Positions 45,348 to 58,720 are shown, counted from the stretch's first letter. The stretch: DNA of 64,000 bases from Paralvinella palmiformis (GCA_025642065.1 JAODUP010000316.1:512001-576000), one strand, 5' to 3'. The notes: generated from the letters alone by a model not told the origin. Program-made: numbers and translations.

Positions 45348-45731
45348 CCGTCTGAAATGATATGTGGCCTGGTCAGTTCACATAGTTAATGTTCCATTAC
45401 AACAGCATTTCCAAATAATAACTTTGAGGGCTGGCACCACGATCGACTGAACTAAAACAAATCCACCGACACAACCTGCCACTCTATCAGCTAGTTAACT
45501 AGCTCCACCAAGAGGCCAGCTTTGTGTGCGTGCAAATGCAGTTGATTGGTGAAGAAACATGAAGCGGATTGAACGCTTAAAATACAAAAATCAGCAAACA
45601 AAGATCTTCGCATTTGAAGAAGATTATGTTGTGAAAAGAACTTCTCAGCAAGATCTACAAACCATGCATTACTGTATACCTGTATATGTTTTGCTGCTGA
45701 TGTTAATCTAATTTTTTTTAAATAATTTTGT

Positions 45732-45829
45732 AATAAATGTTTTTTAACTATTTGATCATAAATTGTATTTTAACTATTTGATCATAAATTGTATTTTAAC
45801 TATTTGGTAATAAATTCTATTTTAACTAA
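45732..45829. repeat. 26-bp tandem array, four units
   Basis: Units of TAAATTGTATTTTAACTATT plus TGATCA or TGGTAA, with the first and last diverged. Confidence 0.88.
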
Positions 45830-46301
45830 TAGGCGGGCGAATAAAATCGAGGGCGATGGTTCCCGAAGGCGAATATTAAACGGGCCTAAATTGTGTACTA
45901 AACACTTCGCCCCTTCGTCCCACGCATTTCCAAAGACTGTTTATGTATTTAAGCTCTGGCATTTCAAGACGCTTCGCCTAATTGACATATTGCCTCATCA
46001 GACGATGAGCCGCCCCACGGATTGTGTTCCCTATCACAATGTGGTTTCATCATGTGTTGTCGAATAAATGTATTACTAAGCATACATGGGGTGCCTGATT
46101 CCACAATAATAATCTTATTAGGGCGATATATTACCAACCTATCTAAAAAATTAAGAAGCATTTTAATTGTTAGTGCTTGACGACTATAATTAATTGTTGG
46201 TTGTGTCATCTAGGTAACAATTAATCAGTTACAAGTACATATAAAAAGGGCGATCTGCAGCGATGACTATAAAAGGTACTTACACTAAGTTGGATGCCAA
46301 A

Positions 46302-46669
46302 GTGAGCTCCAGCGGCCTAGCGGTTAAACACCCGGCACTTGGTACCAACGGTCGCAGGTTCAAACCCCGTAAGAGGTCGAAACTTTTCCAGGGATTAATT
46401 TCTCTGCTCACTACATCGTGGGTGTATTACCACGTTAAATGGCTCTGCCGTCTCCACTCAATTATTTAAAATAAAGGGGGACGTTAAAGATCCCCTGAGG
46501 ACGTAAACACTCTGTCAGTGAGCACCCTCAGTGTATTTCGGCTCCATCTTTCCGTACTGCTCCCCCCTTGAGTGGTGGGGCAGGAGGTTCCTCAACCACT
46601 CCGACATAGAGGCTGTGCTGAATAAGCGACAGCCTGGGGATTCTCCCCGAACAACATAACCTGAAAACC
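46302..46669 (+). mobile_element. tRNA-derived SINE (family 3), full length with 11-bp target-site duplication
   Basis: Starts GTGAGCTCCAGCGGCCTAGC (box A), then GGTTCAAACCCCGTAAG (box B), a body of about 280 bp, and ends CCCCGAACAACATAACCTGA. TGGATGCCAAA is repeated at 46291-46301 and 46670-46680. This copy defines the family's length at about 368 bp. Confidence 0.93.
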
Positions 46670-46754
46670 TGGATGCCAAAAGCTGCTTTCAATATTTTGG
46701 GGCTATATAGTTATAATTAATCTTTCACGAACTCTACTAGATTACAAAAAATAG

Positions 46755-46756
<2 letters not shown>

Positions 46757-46788
<32 letters not shown>
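46757..46788. repeat. (AT)n microsatellite
   Basis: About 30 bases of AT. Confidence 0.95.
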
Positions 46789-46790
<2 letters not shown>

Positions 46791-47065
46791 CTTTCAGATG
46801 GCATAATGATAATATGGCGAAGCGTCTAGAAAACCTGGGGTGAGGTATCTTGTGGGGGATTAGTTTTGGGGACGAATAGTCTTGTCAGCATTGTAGGAAA
46901 GTATAACTAAATACTGTTTATAACAAAGACTATTTATAACAAATAATAAGACGTGTTACTTGACGTTTTAACATGGTGCGTCATTTTGAATTGAAGATTC
47001 ACAGCGATCCTAGCGGCTGGAGTCGTGGTGTCACGGACAGCTGCCTTTGTTTATATACTAGTAGT

Positions 47066-47156
47066 TAATTTTGTGTCGCTTTCGGCTGCAGCAACAGGAA
47101 AAATGTACATAAAGAAATACATTTCTTTCGTTTCCCGAAAGAAAAAGGGAGCTAGT
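47066..47156 (+). pseudogene. THAP zinc-finger N-terminal half, unit A
   Basis: It reads FCVAFGCSNRKNVHKEIHFF, then RFPKEKG and a stop. Two Cys ligands (C-x4-C) and the HFFRFP motif of THAP domains (usual FHRFP) are present. THAP is a DNA-binding C2CH finger shared by P-element transposases and host regulators. The initiator seen in unit B is absent here. Confidence 0.75.
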
Positions 47157-47479
47157 GTAAAATGAGATATTATCTGGCTTTTTAAAATAAAGGATATTTT
47201 TAAAATAAGCATAACAATTTGAAGTAGACACCCCCCCCCCCCACTTGAGATGACCCCGAGCGACGCCCACCTGTACTTATAAATGACCTCAAGAAAATCA
47301 ATAACCTAACTTACCGCAAATAAGGGGTCTGAAAACCCCCTGAATGATCATATATTTGGAATTAGTGTGATGACCTGTCATTAGTAGGCCCAACATCTAT
47401 CTATATAGACCTATATTTGTTTTAGACCAAATCTTACTAAATTTTATTTGCGTTATGAATGTTAATTATCTCTCTATCA

Positions 47480-47930
47480 TTCATTACTTGCATAATTTGT
47501 TTTCATATGTAAGTGTTTAATAGATGATACGCAACTGTGTTGTGGGCATTTTAATTTAACATTGACCGTGATATTGTTTATACTATTTGTGTAATGAAAG
47601 ATCGATGCACTGAATATTTCTCGCAACTATTTATATGAATTGTTGCGAGAAATAAACAAATTATGTTTACTTAATTTGAAATGTTAACTGGTCATTTCAC
47701 AGCCGATCAAAAATTGATTCACAGTCTGGTTTGTATAAGCCCCAGTTTTATTGATTAACTGTGTCCATGCATTTGCGACTAATTAAGATATGTGATTATT
47801 TATTTTTATTGAAGTAAAATATGACACTTTTGGCAGATCACTTGAAAATTGAATTGATCTAAAACTCGCAAACATAACAACTGTCAATGTTCATCAGAAA
47901 AAATTATTTTACTGCTAATTTATCTATCTG
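47480..47930. other. Unit A interior without counterpart exon
   Basis: AT-rich and without the second THAP exon present in unit B. An inverted pair GAATATTTCTCGCAAC...GTTGCGAGAAATAA lies at 47612-47655. Confidence 0.35.
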
Positions 47931-48226
47931 TAACATATATTAAGACAAGCACAAACATTATTTGTTTATATTCCATGCATATTCTTTGTTCTCAGCCGGG
48001 CAGGCCTATATTGCTCTATACTGTTGAGGTATAGAATCTAAATCAACTTATGAATATATGGTGAAAATGTGTTATGAATTGTGTCATGGTTGCGTTATAA
48101 TAGCTGTATATGTATATATCCAAATAAATAAAAATGAACGGACCATGACATGGCCCGTGATTATTATATGTGATAATTGATTATAAATTGACATGATGGA
48201 AAATATGTTTATGCATATACCTCGTG

Positions 48227-48279
<53 letters not shown>

Positions 48280-48330
48280 GATATATGTATAATGTATAAT
48301 ATATATATATTATATATCTATATATAATTG

Positions 48331-48370
<40 letters not shown>

Positions 48371-48372
48371 CT
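48227..48372. repeat. Long compound AT microsatellite inside unit A
   Basis: TA and AT runs with short ATTGATATAT and CTATATATAATTG interruptions. Confidence 0.95.
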
Positions 48373-48715
48373 TTTTTAATTTATAATACGCATTCGAGAC
48401 ACAAAAGAAAAAAATCTGTGAAATTACGTATGTTAACCAACGTTCAATTATTTTTCTGATCGGCTGTGAAGCGAAAAGTTTTAGGCCGTGAAGTGACTTC
48501 TTTATTTACAGTTTCAGCTTTGTTTTGTTTTTTCGATATCATATATGCACAATTAAAGTGTCAATTAGCAAGAGCTAGAGTGTGTGCTCGTGTAACATGT
48601 AGTACTAGTATTGGCAATTCATTTCAACCATGCGGCACACATGTATACTGGTTCAAAATCCAAAATGGCGCGTCACGATCTCTATATATAAGCTCTCTGG
48701 TATAACTGTGCCGAA

Positions 48716-48925
48716 GCTGCTGTCTCCACTGAATTATTTAAAATAAAGGGGGACGTTAAAATTCCCTGATGACGTAAAATACTCTGGCAGTGACCACCCT
48801 CATGGTATTTCGGCTCCATTTTCCGTACTGCTCCCCTGTGAGTGGTGGAGGAGTTTTCTCAACCACTCCAACGTTGAGGCTGTGCTGATTAAGCGACAGC
48901 CTGGGGATTCTCCCCGAACTACAAA
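48716..48925 (+). mobile_element. SINE family 3, 3' part
   Basis: TCTCCACTGAATTATTTAAA, GGGGGACGTTAAA, TTTCGGCTCCATTTTCCG and CCTGGGGATTCTCCCCGAAC. More diverged from 46302 than the 45068 copy. Confidence 0.88.
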
Positions 48926-48944
48926 GCAAGCACTGGCTGCTGTC

Positions 48945-49140
48945 AGGTTGTGCTAAACAAGCGACAGTCTGGAGATACTCCCCGAAATACAAGACTGCGG
49001 TTGTCTAACGGTTAATACCTGGCAAAACTTTTCCAGGGAATAATTTTTCGACTCACAACATCCTGGGTGGCTGACCACATTAAATGGCGCTGCCATCTCC
49101 ACTGAATTGATTACAATATAGGGGGACGTTAATAGGTCGC
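48945..49140 (+). mobile_element. SINE family 3 fragments in rearranged order
   Basis: A second 3' end (TGTGCTAAACAAGCGACAGT, then ACTCCCCGAAATAC; 48951-48992) is followed by a 5' part lacking box A (AAAACTTTTCCAGGGAATAA, ACATTAAATGGCGCTGCC; to 49140). Confidence 0.8.
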
Positions 49141-49829
49141 GCTTTAAAGACTTTCTCGTGGGTACGACGATTCTCGTCTATTTCGTAAATCTTCGTACAA
49201 CCACCTCATTTATATCCAACTGAACATCAGCTTACACAACAGACTAAATTCCCGTCTCATGAAATATGTAAACCTTCTTCTCATTGGTTGACTAGAATGC
49301 GACCTAGTCATAAGTAAGTCTGATCAAAAACCCACGTGGTGGCCGCCACATGGGACGTTTATGTGCCGGAATTTCGACTCCAATCAAGACTTCGGTCGAC
49401 AGCAAGTGAGATATGTCTGCCAATTTTCATATTCGGTTGTTGAAATTAACATTCATATATTCTTAAATATATCTACGATGATTTGTATTAGCGATTATGG
49501 AATTCTATGGGCAATTGTCAAGATATATTTTTATAAAGGTACCCTCAAATTCGTACGTAGATTCTTATGCAGCAATTAAGGCGTTGTTTGTGTTGCTAAA
49601 TTGAGTAAACAGAGCAATTTGTTTAGAAAAATATGAATAAATGATAAATAAATTGACAAAATATTCATTTTATTGAGACATTTAATTATTTGGATCCTGA
49701 ATTGACCGGCTTCAATGTTGCAATAATGAATTTATTGCTCGGGCGATACTCGGGGATGATTTAAATGACGGAGGGGGGAGGGGTTACGATCTTCTTGTAG
49801 CGTCTGTGGGGGTACCATATTTTTGATAC
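49141..49829. other. Non-coding stretch
   Basis: No gene recognised. A short GGGGGGAGGGG run sits at 49770-49780. Confidence 0.3.
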
Positions 49830-49959
49830 TTTCATCAAAGATTATTTATAACAAGACGTGTTACTTCGCGTTTTAACATGGGACGCCATTTTGAATTCAT
49901 TGAGCACCAGGGCCCTAGCGACCGGAGGTAGATTGTCACGGACAGCTCCCTTCGTTAAC

Positions 49960-50031
49960 ATGGCGCCTAATGGCACTGGTTCATTCTGCGTCACTTTCGG
50001 CTGCAGTAACAGAAAAAGTATGCACAAATAA
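49960..50031 (+). pseudogene. THAP zinc-finger first exon, unit B
   Basis: ATG at 49960 gives MAPNGTGSFCVTFGCSNRKS then MHK and a TAA. The C-x4-C pair is intact. The following bases resemble the RFPKE segment of unit A but are out of frame, so the exon is broken. Confidence 0.72.
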
Positions 50032-50587
50032 AGACATCCCCGAAAGGAAATGAAAGCTAGTGTAAAAATTTAATATGATCTGGCTTTTTAAAAATAAAGG
50101 ATATTTAAAAAATAAGCATAACAATTTGAAATAGACACGCCCCTACTTGACATGACCCAAGCAGTAGGCCCAAGCAGGATCTATCTAGATCTATATTTGT
50201 TTCAGACAAAATCTGATTAAATTTTATTGAACAATATCAACCTATTAATCACAAAATTGGTATGTAAGATATACATACATAAGCTTACAGTTACATGTAC
50301 TGGAGCCATTGAAGATGTTATGGGCGGGAGGTATATTTTACTTTATTATTGTTAATAATATAATTGGACTTCTAAAATTACATTACTATAATCAGATAAT
50401 TTTTCCTTAATTACAATAATTATATATCCATGATCACCTGCATCCATATTTATTTTTAAACGTAAGCAATTGGTACTTATATTGATATATATGGGCTTCT
50501 ATTTATAATTTAAATGTTATGAAATTAATTATTAAATACCTCAACTAGTGGTAGAAACATTCATTTTGTTATTTTTTCTATTGACAG

Positions 50588-50820
50588 AAGTAAAAGATGG
50601 GTTATTAATTGTTGTCGTTCAGATATATGATGAGGAAAGATTTAAATTACTTGAATACTAATTGTAGAATGTATGATATGCATTTCACTGAAACGGAATT
50701 CATGAACCAGACAACTTATCTAGAATGCTATTCCAACTATTTTTGATGTACCAAATCCACCGCATGCATCCACTGAAATCAAAGAGGAATGTATTAACAG
50801 ATAGGAGACCTATACAGGAG
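50588..50820 (+). pseudogene. THAP zinc-finger second exon, unit B
   Basis: After ttgacag it reads SKRWVINCCRSDI, then a shifted frame RKDLNYLNTNCRMYDMHFTE with TEFMNQTTYLE, and after another shift NAIPTIFDVPNPP. The Trp, the HFTE.eF and the AxPTIF box are THAP hallmarks. The usual Cys of the third zinc-ligand position (C-x2-H) is Tyr, a single G-to-A change. Two frameshifts. Confidence 0.75.
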
Positions 50821-51138
50821 ACAGGGCCAGCTGTGATGGTAATTAATATTTATAAATATTAATGGTGAAAATTGGTATTTTATACAATTAATTAAATAAG
50901 AAACAAGGCATCAAACCCATGAAATTTTGTCAGCCCATTTCATATCTTAATACCAAAAAAAGTATTACCAGCACCTGAATTAGTACTTGAATGTTCAGCT
51001 CATGTGCTTTAATTGGTATACTTAAATGCATATCAAATCAAATTCTTTAACCAACTTGAAAAAAGGAAAACATGTGTTTACACATTGTGTATGCACTTGG
51101 TTCAAGTCATTATTTTACAAGGTATTGTTCTGTTTCAG

Positions 51139-51294
51139 TCCTTGGAGTTCTATGATGATGAGATACCATGTAAACAGGCCAATCTCTTGGTTACAGAGTT
51201 ACTGGTGTTATCTGTTACAGTAGTCAATGCATGTGTCTATTACATCTCTGGATATATTCTGTCTAACTTTAAACAGTTCCCTGATCTGGACTAA
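51139..51294 (+). other. Possible terminal exon of the THAP-containing locus
   Basis: After an acceptor-like ctgtttcag it reads SLEFYDDEIPCKQANLLVTE, then NACVYYISGYILSNFKQF and TAA. The YYISGYI segment resembles the YvaGYv segment late in P-element-like transposases, but the match is short. Confidence 0.35.
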
Positions 51295-52165
51295 ATGTCA
51301 TATTTTTGTAGTGGTGGTTGTTTAGAGCTGGAAGCAATTTGGGTTATTCTGTCCGTTTGATAACAAATGATTGATTGTAACTATAGATGAACCCGTGACA
51401 CAAGAGATTTGATGGCGCTTATTGTACAAAATTACTAATTTCTCTATCTCTAACATGTTAACGCAAACATAAACATTGTTAATATTCCATGTATATTTTT
51501 TGTTCTCAGCTGGGCAGGCCTGTATTGCATTGTCTATATTATTGAGGTGTAGACTTTAAATGAACTTCTAATGTTTTTAGTTAATATATGATAAACGGAC
51601 ATGATGATTATATGGTGAATTGTGTTATTGTTGTGTTATAATAGCTATGTATATCATTATATGTATATATCCAAATAAATAAAAAATTATGGACTATGAT
51701 AAACTGACATGATGAAAGTGTGTTTGTATGCATTTACCTCATATATACCCAAATTGTTTTAATTAAAAAACATTACGCCTTCCACACACAAAGCTGTGAA
51801 ATAACCTAAACCACGTTCAATTATTTTCTGATAAGCTGTCAAGTGATCACAAATTGTAGGCTATGAATTGATTAAGTGACTGGGCTGTGAAATTACTTAA
51901 TTATTTATTTACAGTTTCAATTCAGAGCTTCGTTTCCTTCGATATCATGTGTGCACAATTAAAGTGTTAATTAATAAATGAGCATGTGATCATGTAACAT
52001 ATAGTACTAGTAGTGGCAATTCATGTCAACCATGTGCACACATGTACAGGACCACATATGGACAACCAGAGAGCTTTTGTTTATCTGAGAAATACCTCCG
52101 GTCGCTCGAGGCGCCACTGGTTTAAAATTCAACATGGTGTGGCAAGAGTGACGCTCTCTGCTTTC

Positions 52166-53755
52166 ATTATGACATTCACGACGGGTACTAAGCACTAAAA
52201 CGTGCTAATCATAAAACAGGTTTACTCTTGCATCTCAATTGAGCTATTATTCTGAAACTGTACACACCAATCACCTTGTTTATTGTCATCTTTCAAGTTT
52301 ATATTACACCAGACCAGTAACCGTACAGCTATGCTAAAAATATTTGAAATTAATAATATTATATATGCATGCCCACATAATTAACATTATGATCATAAAA
52401 GGTCAGTGCTGACCAGAATCGGGATGACCAACATATTATTTTTTCAGCCATTTCAGGCATTCTCTATTCTTATTTATAATAATATTCAATAACTAAATGG
52501 CCTTAATTATATGGAACATAATTTGATGGACCTGGATTCCTTGTAGTATTTATGGTACTAAATAAGAATTAAATATATATTGGTGCAGATATTATGTTTA
52601 ATGGAAATATGCTAAATATGTATTTCATTCATGGATATTAGGGGGTTGATTATAGGTAATTAATACATAAAAAATTATTAATATTGAGGCAAGTTGCACA
52701 AAACAAAGCAATATTTTCTTGTATATTTATACATTATCCATAATCCACCCCACCCCAATTTTCATGAATTAAATACCCATGCAATAACACAATGTTTGAT
52801 TCATTTATTGGCTGTAATTAGACAATTTCCTATTTGAAATAGACATATTTCACTACCTTGTGAAATGAACATGTAGGTGTTACACGTTAATGCTTTTAGC
52901 CCAATTAAGATTCAAGAAGGAAGTATTTGTTGGCTAAAAGTTATTTTGTAGCTTAAAATAATAAACTTAATTCAGATGTATCTTGCTAAATTGGTTTTTA
53001 AATAATTAAAGATAATTAAATAGTCCATTTTACATTAGGCACGAAGTGATTTTGTATGAATAATTATAACTAAAGTGCAAACATGATTATGTGGTACAAA
53101 CATTAGCCGATTAGGAATTATTTTTTCTTTGAAGGAAACATATTTTAAGGGAGTTAATATGGCAAATACAAATGTGTCCATGTTACTTAAATGAGACACC
53201 AACTACATGGACCTAGTCGTATTTGTTTAATCCTGCACAAAGATGACCATCTGTGTAACCATAACAAAATGTGAAAAAAATCAGGCTTGAAATGACATTG
53301 ATGATTGAGTCTGACAGATCCGAACTTGTCTCGCAGGGGAGGGGGATGATATCATTTTAGTTTCTTCAACCAACTATCCAATTTAAATTTATTATCTCAT
53401 GGCAGCGTGAAAAAGGACTATCCAGGATTTGTTTTCTCCGTAAGCAGACAGTTTGGTGCGCAACAATTCAGCATTTTGATGGTTTTTCTGCTACTTAAAA
53501 CATAGAAGGATATACGAGGTGATTCACAGAGCTAAGCACTGGTGACGTCGCAAGGCAAGGTCAAGGTCGAGAAAATAAATGGCGCCGAGGCTCATTTGCC
53601 GGAGAAAATCAGACCGTCTTCTATGCATGAACACTATATTAGAACGCAGCGGTTTTTATACACAAACATGTTGATAATAACTTTTATTTAATGACCGACA
53701 ATATAGTGTAAAGAAAAATGCCATTTATTGATATGAAAATAGAGCAAAGTTCCCC
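52166..53755. other. AT-rich non-coding stretch
   Basis: Nothing recognised in most of it. A block at 53500-53755 is less AT-rich (GGTGACGTCGCAAGGCAAGG, GGCGCCGAGG) and could be an old promoter or repeat end. Confidence 0.3.
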
Positions 53756-53757
53756 TT

Positions 53758-55375
53758 TAAGGTCAAGGAGATAATAATCAAGTCTCCGAACAAGTCATGT
53801 GACTTGGATCCAGTGCCCACTTGGCTTTTGAAGAAATATGTGGATCAACTTCTACCGCTGATAACAGCCATTGTCAGTAACTTCGGTGGATGAATCAGTG
53901 ATGCAGTTGTGTTTGAAACGAGCCACCATCACCCCGCTGCTTAAGAGACCTGGGTTGGACAAGGAAGAGATGACGAATTATCGTCCTATTTCTAACCTTC
54001 CTTTCATCTCTAAAGTAATTGAAAACGTAGTAGCAAGGTGTATAGAAGAACACTTAGAGCAAAATTATCTTAATGACATTTATCAGCCGGCTCATTGTAG
54101 ATCGAGGTCATTCAACAGAAACTGCTCTCTTGGAAGAACACAGTGACATTGCTGAGGCTTTTGATGAAGGATCCATGACTGCATTAATTATGCTTGATTT
54201 ATCCGCAGCTTTCGACGTAGCCGATCACCCAATTCTATTCGCCCACTTAACCTCAGTGTGTTTCAGTGGCCAATAAAACATCGCCAGATGTAGGTCTTCT
54301 TTTTGGGGGACCACAGGGATCTGTTTTAGGACCACATAATTACTTTATGTATACCAAACCAGTTGATGAAATAATTAAACGGGATAATATTAAATATCAT
54401 TGTTATGGCGCTGATACACAAGTGTACATGACTTTGAAGTCATGTGATAACTGGGATGATATTTAATTTTCAATTGAAGCTTGTGTTGCAGACATAAGTA
54501 CTTGAATGAACAGCAACATGCTGAAATTGAATAAGGACAAAACATAATTCATTGTTTTCTCATCCAAGCAACACGTAAAGAAAACTGAGAATCTTCGCAT
54601 TAAGGTAGGATCCAGTTATATAAATTATTCCATGTCTGTATGAAATCTAGGGCTTATAATAGATCATACCCTAGGAATGGAGAAGCAGGTGAATTCTACA
54701 CGTTATTATCAAATAAGAAATATAGGACTTATTCGTAAATACATAAATGATGAGATATGCAAGACTTTAGTCCAGGCCCTTATTATTTCTCGACTGGATT
54801 GTGCCAATGCATTACTATATAATATCCCCCTCTCTCTGACAAACCGCCTAAAACGAGTGCAGAACTGTGCAGCACGTCTGGTGACACGCACTTGCAAAAG
54901 GGAACATATAATACCAGTTTTGTTCCAGCTGTACTGGCTTCCAGAACGATTCATATTATTATACAAGATCCTGTTTCTTACGTTCAAAGTACTGCATGGA
55001 ACAGCACCAGTGTATCTAAGCGATCTGATCGAAAAATATATACCAGTGAGAATGCTCTGATCTGAGTCCTATTCACTTTTGAGGGTACCAAGAAGCCATG
55101 CAGCAATATACGGAGAGATTCTTCCAAGCATCAGCTCCCAGCCTGTGGAACGAGTTGCCAAATCAAATAAGTAGATACATATTTTGTAAGGTTCTAAAAA
55201 CCCATTTATTTAAATTGGCGTATTTATAATATTAAACCAGTTTATTATGTATGAAATGTATTTGATCTAAATGAGCTAAGAAATATGTTTTAATTGTGTT
55301 TTAAATGTTAAGTGCCTTAGGGCAATTTCGGTTGAATAAGGCGCTATATAAAATACTATTATTAGTATTATATAT
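53758..55375 (+). pseudogene. CR1/Rex1-like LINE, 5'-truncated, complete 3' end
   Basis: Reverse transcriptase from SPNKSCDLDPVPTWLLKK through ATITPLLKRPGLDKEEMTNY, RPISNLPFISKVIE, ALIMLDLSAAFDVADH, GPQGSVLGPH and YGADTQVY (catalytic YADD damaged: first Asp lost). Then KLNKDKT, ISRLDCANALLYNIP, LKRVQNCAARLVTRT, LYWLPE, and APSLWNELPNQI, ending about 55231. The 3' UTR ends with TTAAGTGCCTTAGGGCAATT, then GGCGCTATATAAAATACTATTATTAG and TA-rich repeats. Frameshifts at several places. The 3' tail matches the SINE at 3280. Confidence 0.87.
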
Positions 55376-56370
55376 TATTATTATATTGCTCGTAGAATAT
55401 AATCTGTAGGTGCACATTATATGCTATTATGTGCTTAAACGCTATGATACAGAAGCATTATATTTGCTACGGTGTACATTATGATGTTGGAATTCCCGGG
55501 AGGTGTCACTGTGGTCGTTGAAAAGATTACCTGGGGTCAGTCTGATGATATTATATCACTTCCCGGAATTGAGTCTCCTTGCCATAGAGCGGAAATTATC
55601 AACGTAATCTAATGTAATCCGCAGTTTATTGTTGTAACACAAAGGTATGCGGTAGGCTAATTAAAAGAACAGTATATATAGATTTATTTGTATGTGATTT
55701 GTTGGATAGTTTTGTGTATTTAGTTAGTAATTCTATACATTTTCTAACCCATGTGCTTACCATAAAAGTGTTCAATAATTGTTTCCCTACTGTTAACCAC
55801 AAATGTCATAAATATGAATAGTTTGTACCATATGTGGGCTTAATAAATTTTGGTATTTTCAAAAAAATATTTCGTAGATTCTAAACGGCACAGAATATTA
55901 CATAGTATCTACAGAGTATTGCTTATTATATACAAGTCTACAAATTATTAAACGCATTGAACGTAAAGAAAAACAATAAAAGACTACATGAATTAGTGTT
56001 CGTGTTAGAAACTGTGTTCTGAACGTATACTGTGTATAATGAATTCCACGCAACCACATAATCAATGCTTGTGAACTGCAGCAACTGTGTAATAACTTAC
56101 TTTATAAGCATACATTATATATTATATAATATTATTTACTTATACAATTGGCGGGTTCGTGTCCCAGTGACTGTACTGCACATTTACAAAAGCACCCCAA
56201 AGGTACCGGTTGATGTTGCACATATCATATGAACCCCCATGAAAAACAAACAGATATTGATTTTTCTTCTTCCACCCTCACCAGGTACATGAACATTACC
56301 ATGTATAGTGAAGTAATATTCTATCCTTAAACAACAATGTTCCACTTGCGTATGCTTAGAGGTGCCACAT
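55376..56370. other. AT-rich non-coding stretch
   Basis: It holds a GAATTCCCGGGA/TTCCCGGAATT inverted pair (55490-55575) and otherwise nothing recognised. Confidence 0.35.
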
Positions 56371-56372
56371 CA

Positions 56373-56377
<5 letters not shown>

Positions 56378-56410
<33 letters not shown>
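56378..56410. repeat. (AT)n microsatellite
   Basis: About 31 bases of AT. Confidence 0.95.
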
Positions 56411-56412
<2 letters not shown>

Positions 56413-56751
56413 CTGTGTATAGGTGTGTATCTTGACCTACACGAATGCCTTATGTGTCTGTGAACTGGTTAAGCTGGCCACGATTTATGAAGTTGATGTT
56501 ATTGTTCGATATTGGTGTCTTGCTGTTTGTATCCAGATAGATTAGAGTTAAAATATGTTGTTAGCAATATATTTTAATTGCATATAAGTTCTAGTGCTCT
56601 GATTGGATCCTGTGACAAACATTTCGAATGGAAACGTTTTCTATTTTATTCATAGAGGCTTGCATGAAGGTCCACAAAGTGGACCAGAAGGTTATTCGGG
56701 GGTTAACATAGTATGCTAGCCTCAACTGTTAAACTTGCACCAGGTCAGAAG

Positions 56752-56945
56752 ATGATTGATGATGATTGATGTTTTACGGCCACTTTTGTGCACAAGGTAG
56801 GCTAAATGGGCCGAGCGACCTCCAAAGGTAATGAAGCGAAGTCAAAGATGAAACAACCTTCAGATATGCCCACGCCGAGATTCGAACACGGGTGGTAGTG
56901 ATCTGTGGTCCAACACGCTACCGCTAGACTACGGAGGCGCCCCTA
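56752..56945 (-). mobile_element. SINE family 2, full length with 14-bp target-site duplication
   Basis: CACCAGGTCAGAAG repeats at 56738-56751 and 56946-56959. In minus orientation the insert has the full tRNA head (GGGCGCCTCCGTAGTCTAGC, box B GTTCGAATCTC) and the ATC tail. Confidence 0.93.
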
Positions 56946-57002
56946 CACCAGGTCAGAAGGTACGCACGTGGCAACAAATAGCATTAATTTAAGGTAAGAC
57001 CA

Positions 57003-58469
<1,467 letters not shown>

Positions 58470-58474
58470 GTTAC

Positions 58475-58720
58475 TTTCAGTGTCTCTATCGCCCTACTGG
58501 AATAACCTCATCCTTCTTTGTTGACGTTCATGATTTACTAGAAAATGTGGATAGTATTCTTCCTGAATTTTTCATCCTTGGTGATTTCAACCTTCATTTG
58601 GATACACAGTCTACTGCTATATCCACATTTAATGACATCTTAGCAACTTTTGACTTAAAACAAGACTTTTCTTTCTCTACGCACATTCATGGTCACTGGC
58701 TTGATCTTATAACCCGGTGC
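58475..58720 (+). pseudogene. LINE endonuclease fragment
   Basis: It reads LYRPTGITSSFFVDVHDLL, then FFILGDFNLHLDTQST, FDLKQDFSFSTHIHGHWLDL and ITR. This is the middle of an AP-endonuclease domain of a CR1/Rex1-like LINE (GDFN with the catalytic Asp/Asn, THihGH.LDL). No continuation into SDH or reverse transcriptase. Confidence 0.85.

Larger units (their letters stand above)
45205..45855. mobile_element. Candidate MITE with 21-bp terminal inverted repeats
   Basis: Left CGCCCTCGGTTGCATTCGCCC (45205-45225) and right, reverse complemented, CGCCCTCGATTTTATTCGCCC (45835-45855) match at 18 of 21. The left arm has further ATTCGCCC words at 17-24 bp spacing. It contains a (TA)n run at 45301-45345 and an AT-rich 26-bp tandem array at 45732-45829. 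No coding frame and no target duplication found. Confidence 0.65.
46920..48690 (+). repeat. Unit A of a diverged duplication carrying a THAP-domain fragment
   Basis: Three blocks match unit B (49830-52165) in the same order. They are 46940-47470 (GACGTGTTAC, CACGGACAGCT, TATCTGGCTTTTTAAA), 47930-48200 (TGTTCTCAGC, GGGCAGGCCT, TATATATCCAAATAAATAAA) and 48390-48690 (ACGTTCAATTATTTT, CGATATCAT, CACAATTAAAGTGT). Unit A lacks unit B's second THAP exon and has a long TA tract. Confidence 0.8.
49830..52165 (+). repeat. Unit B of the diverged duplication, with two THAP exons
   Basis: Collinear with unit A as listed there, and longer because it keeps 50230-51440, which contains the second THAP exon and a possible terminal exon. 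No terminal inverted repeats could be fixed. Confidence 0.8.
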
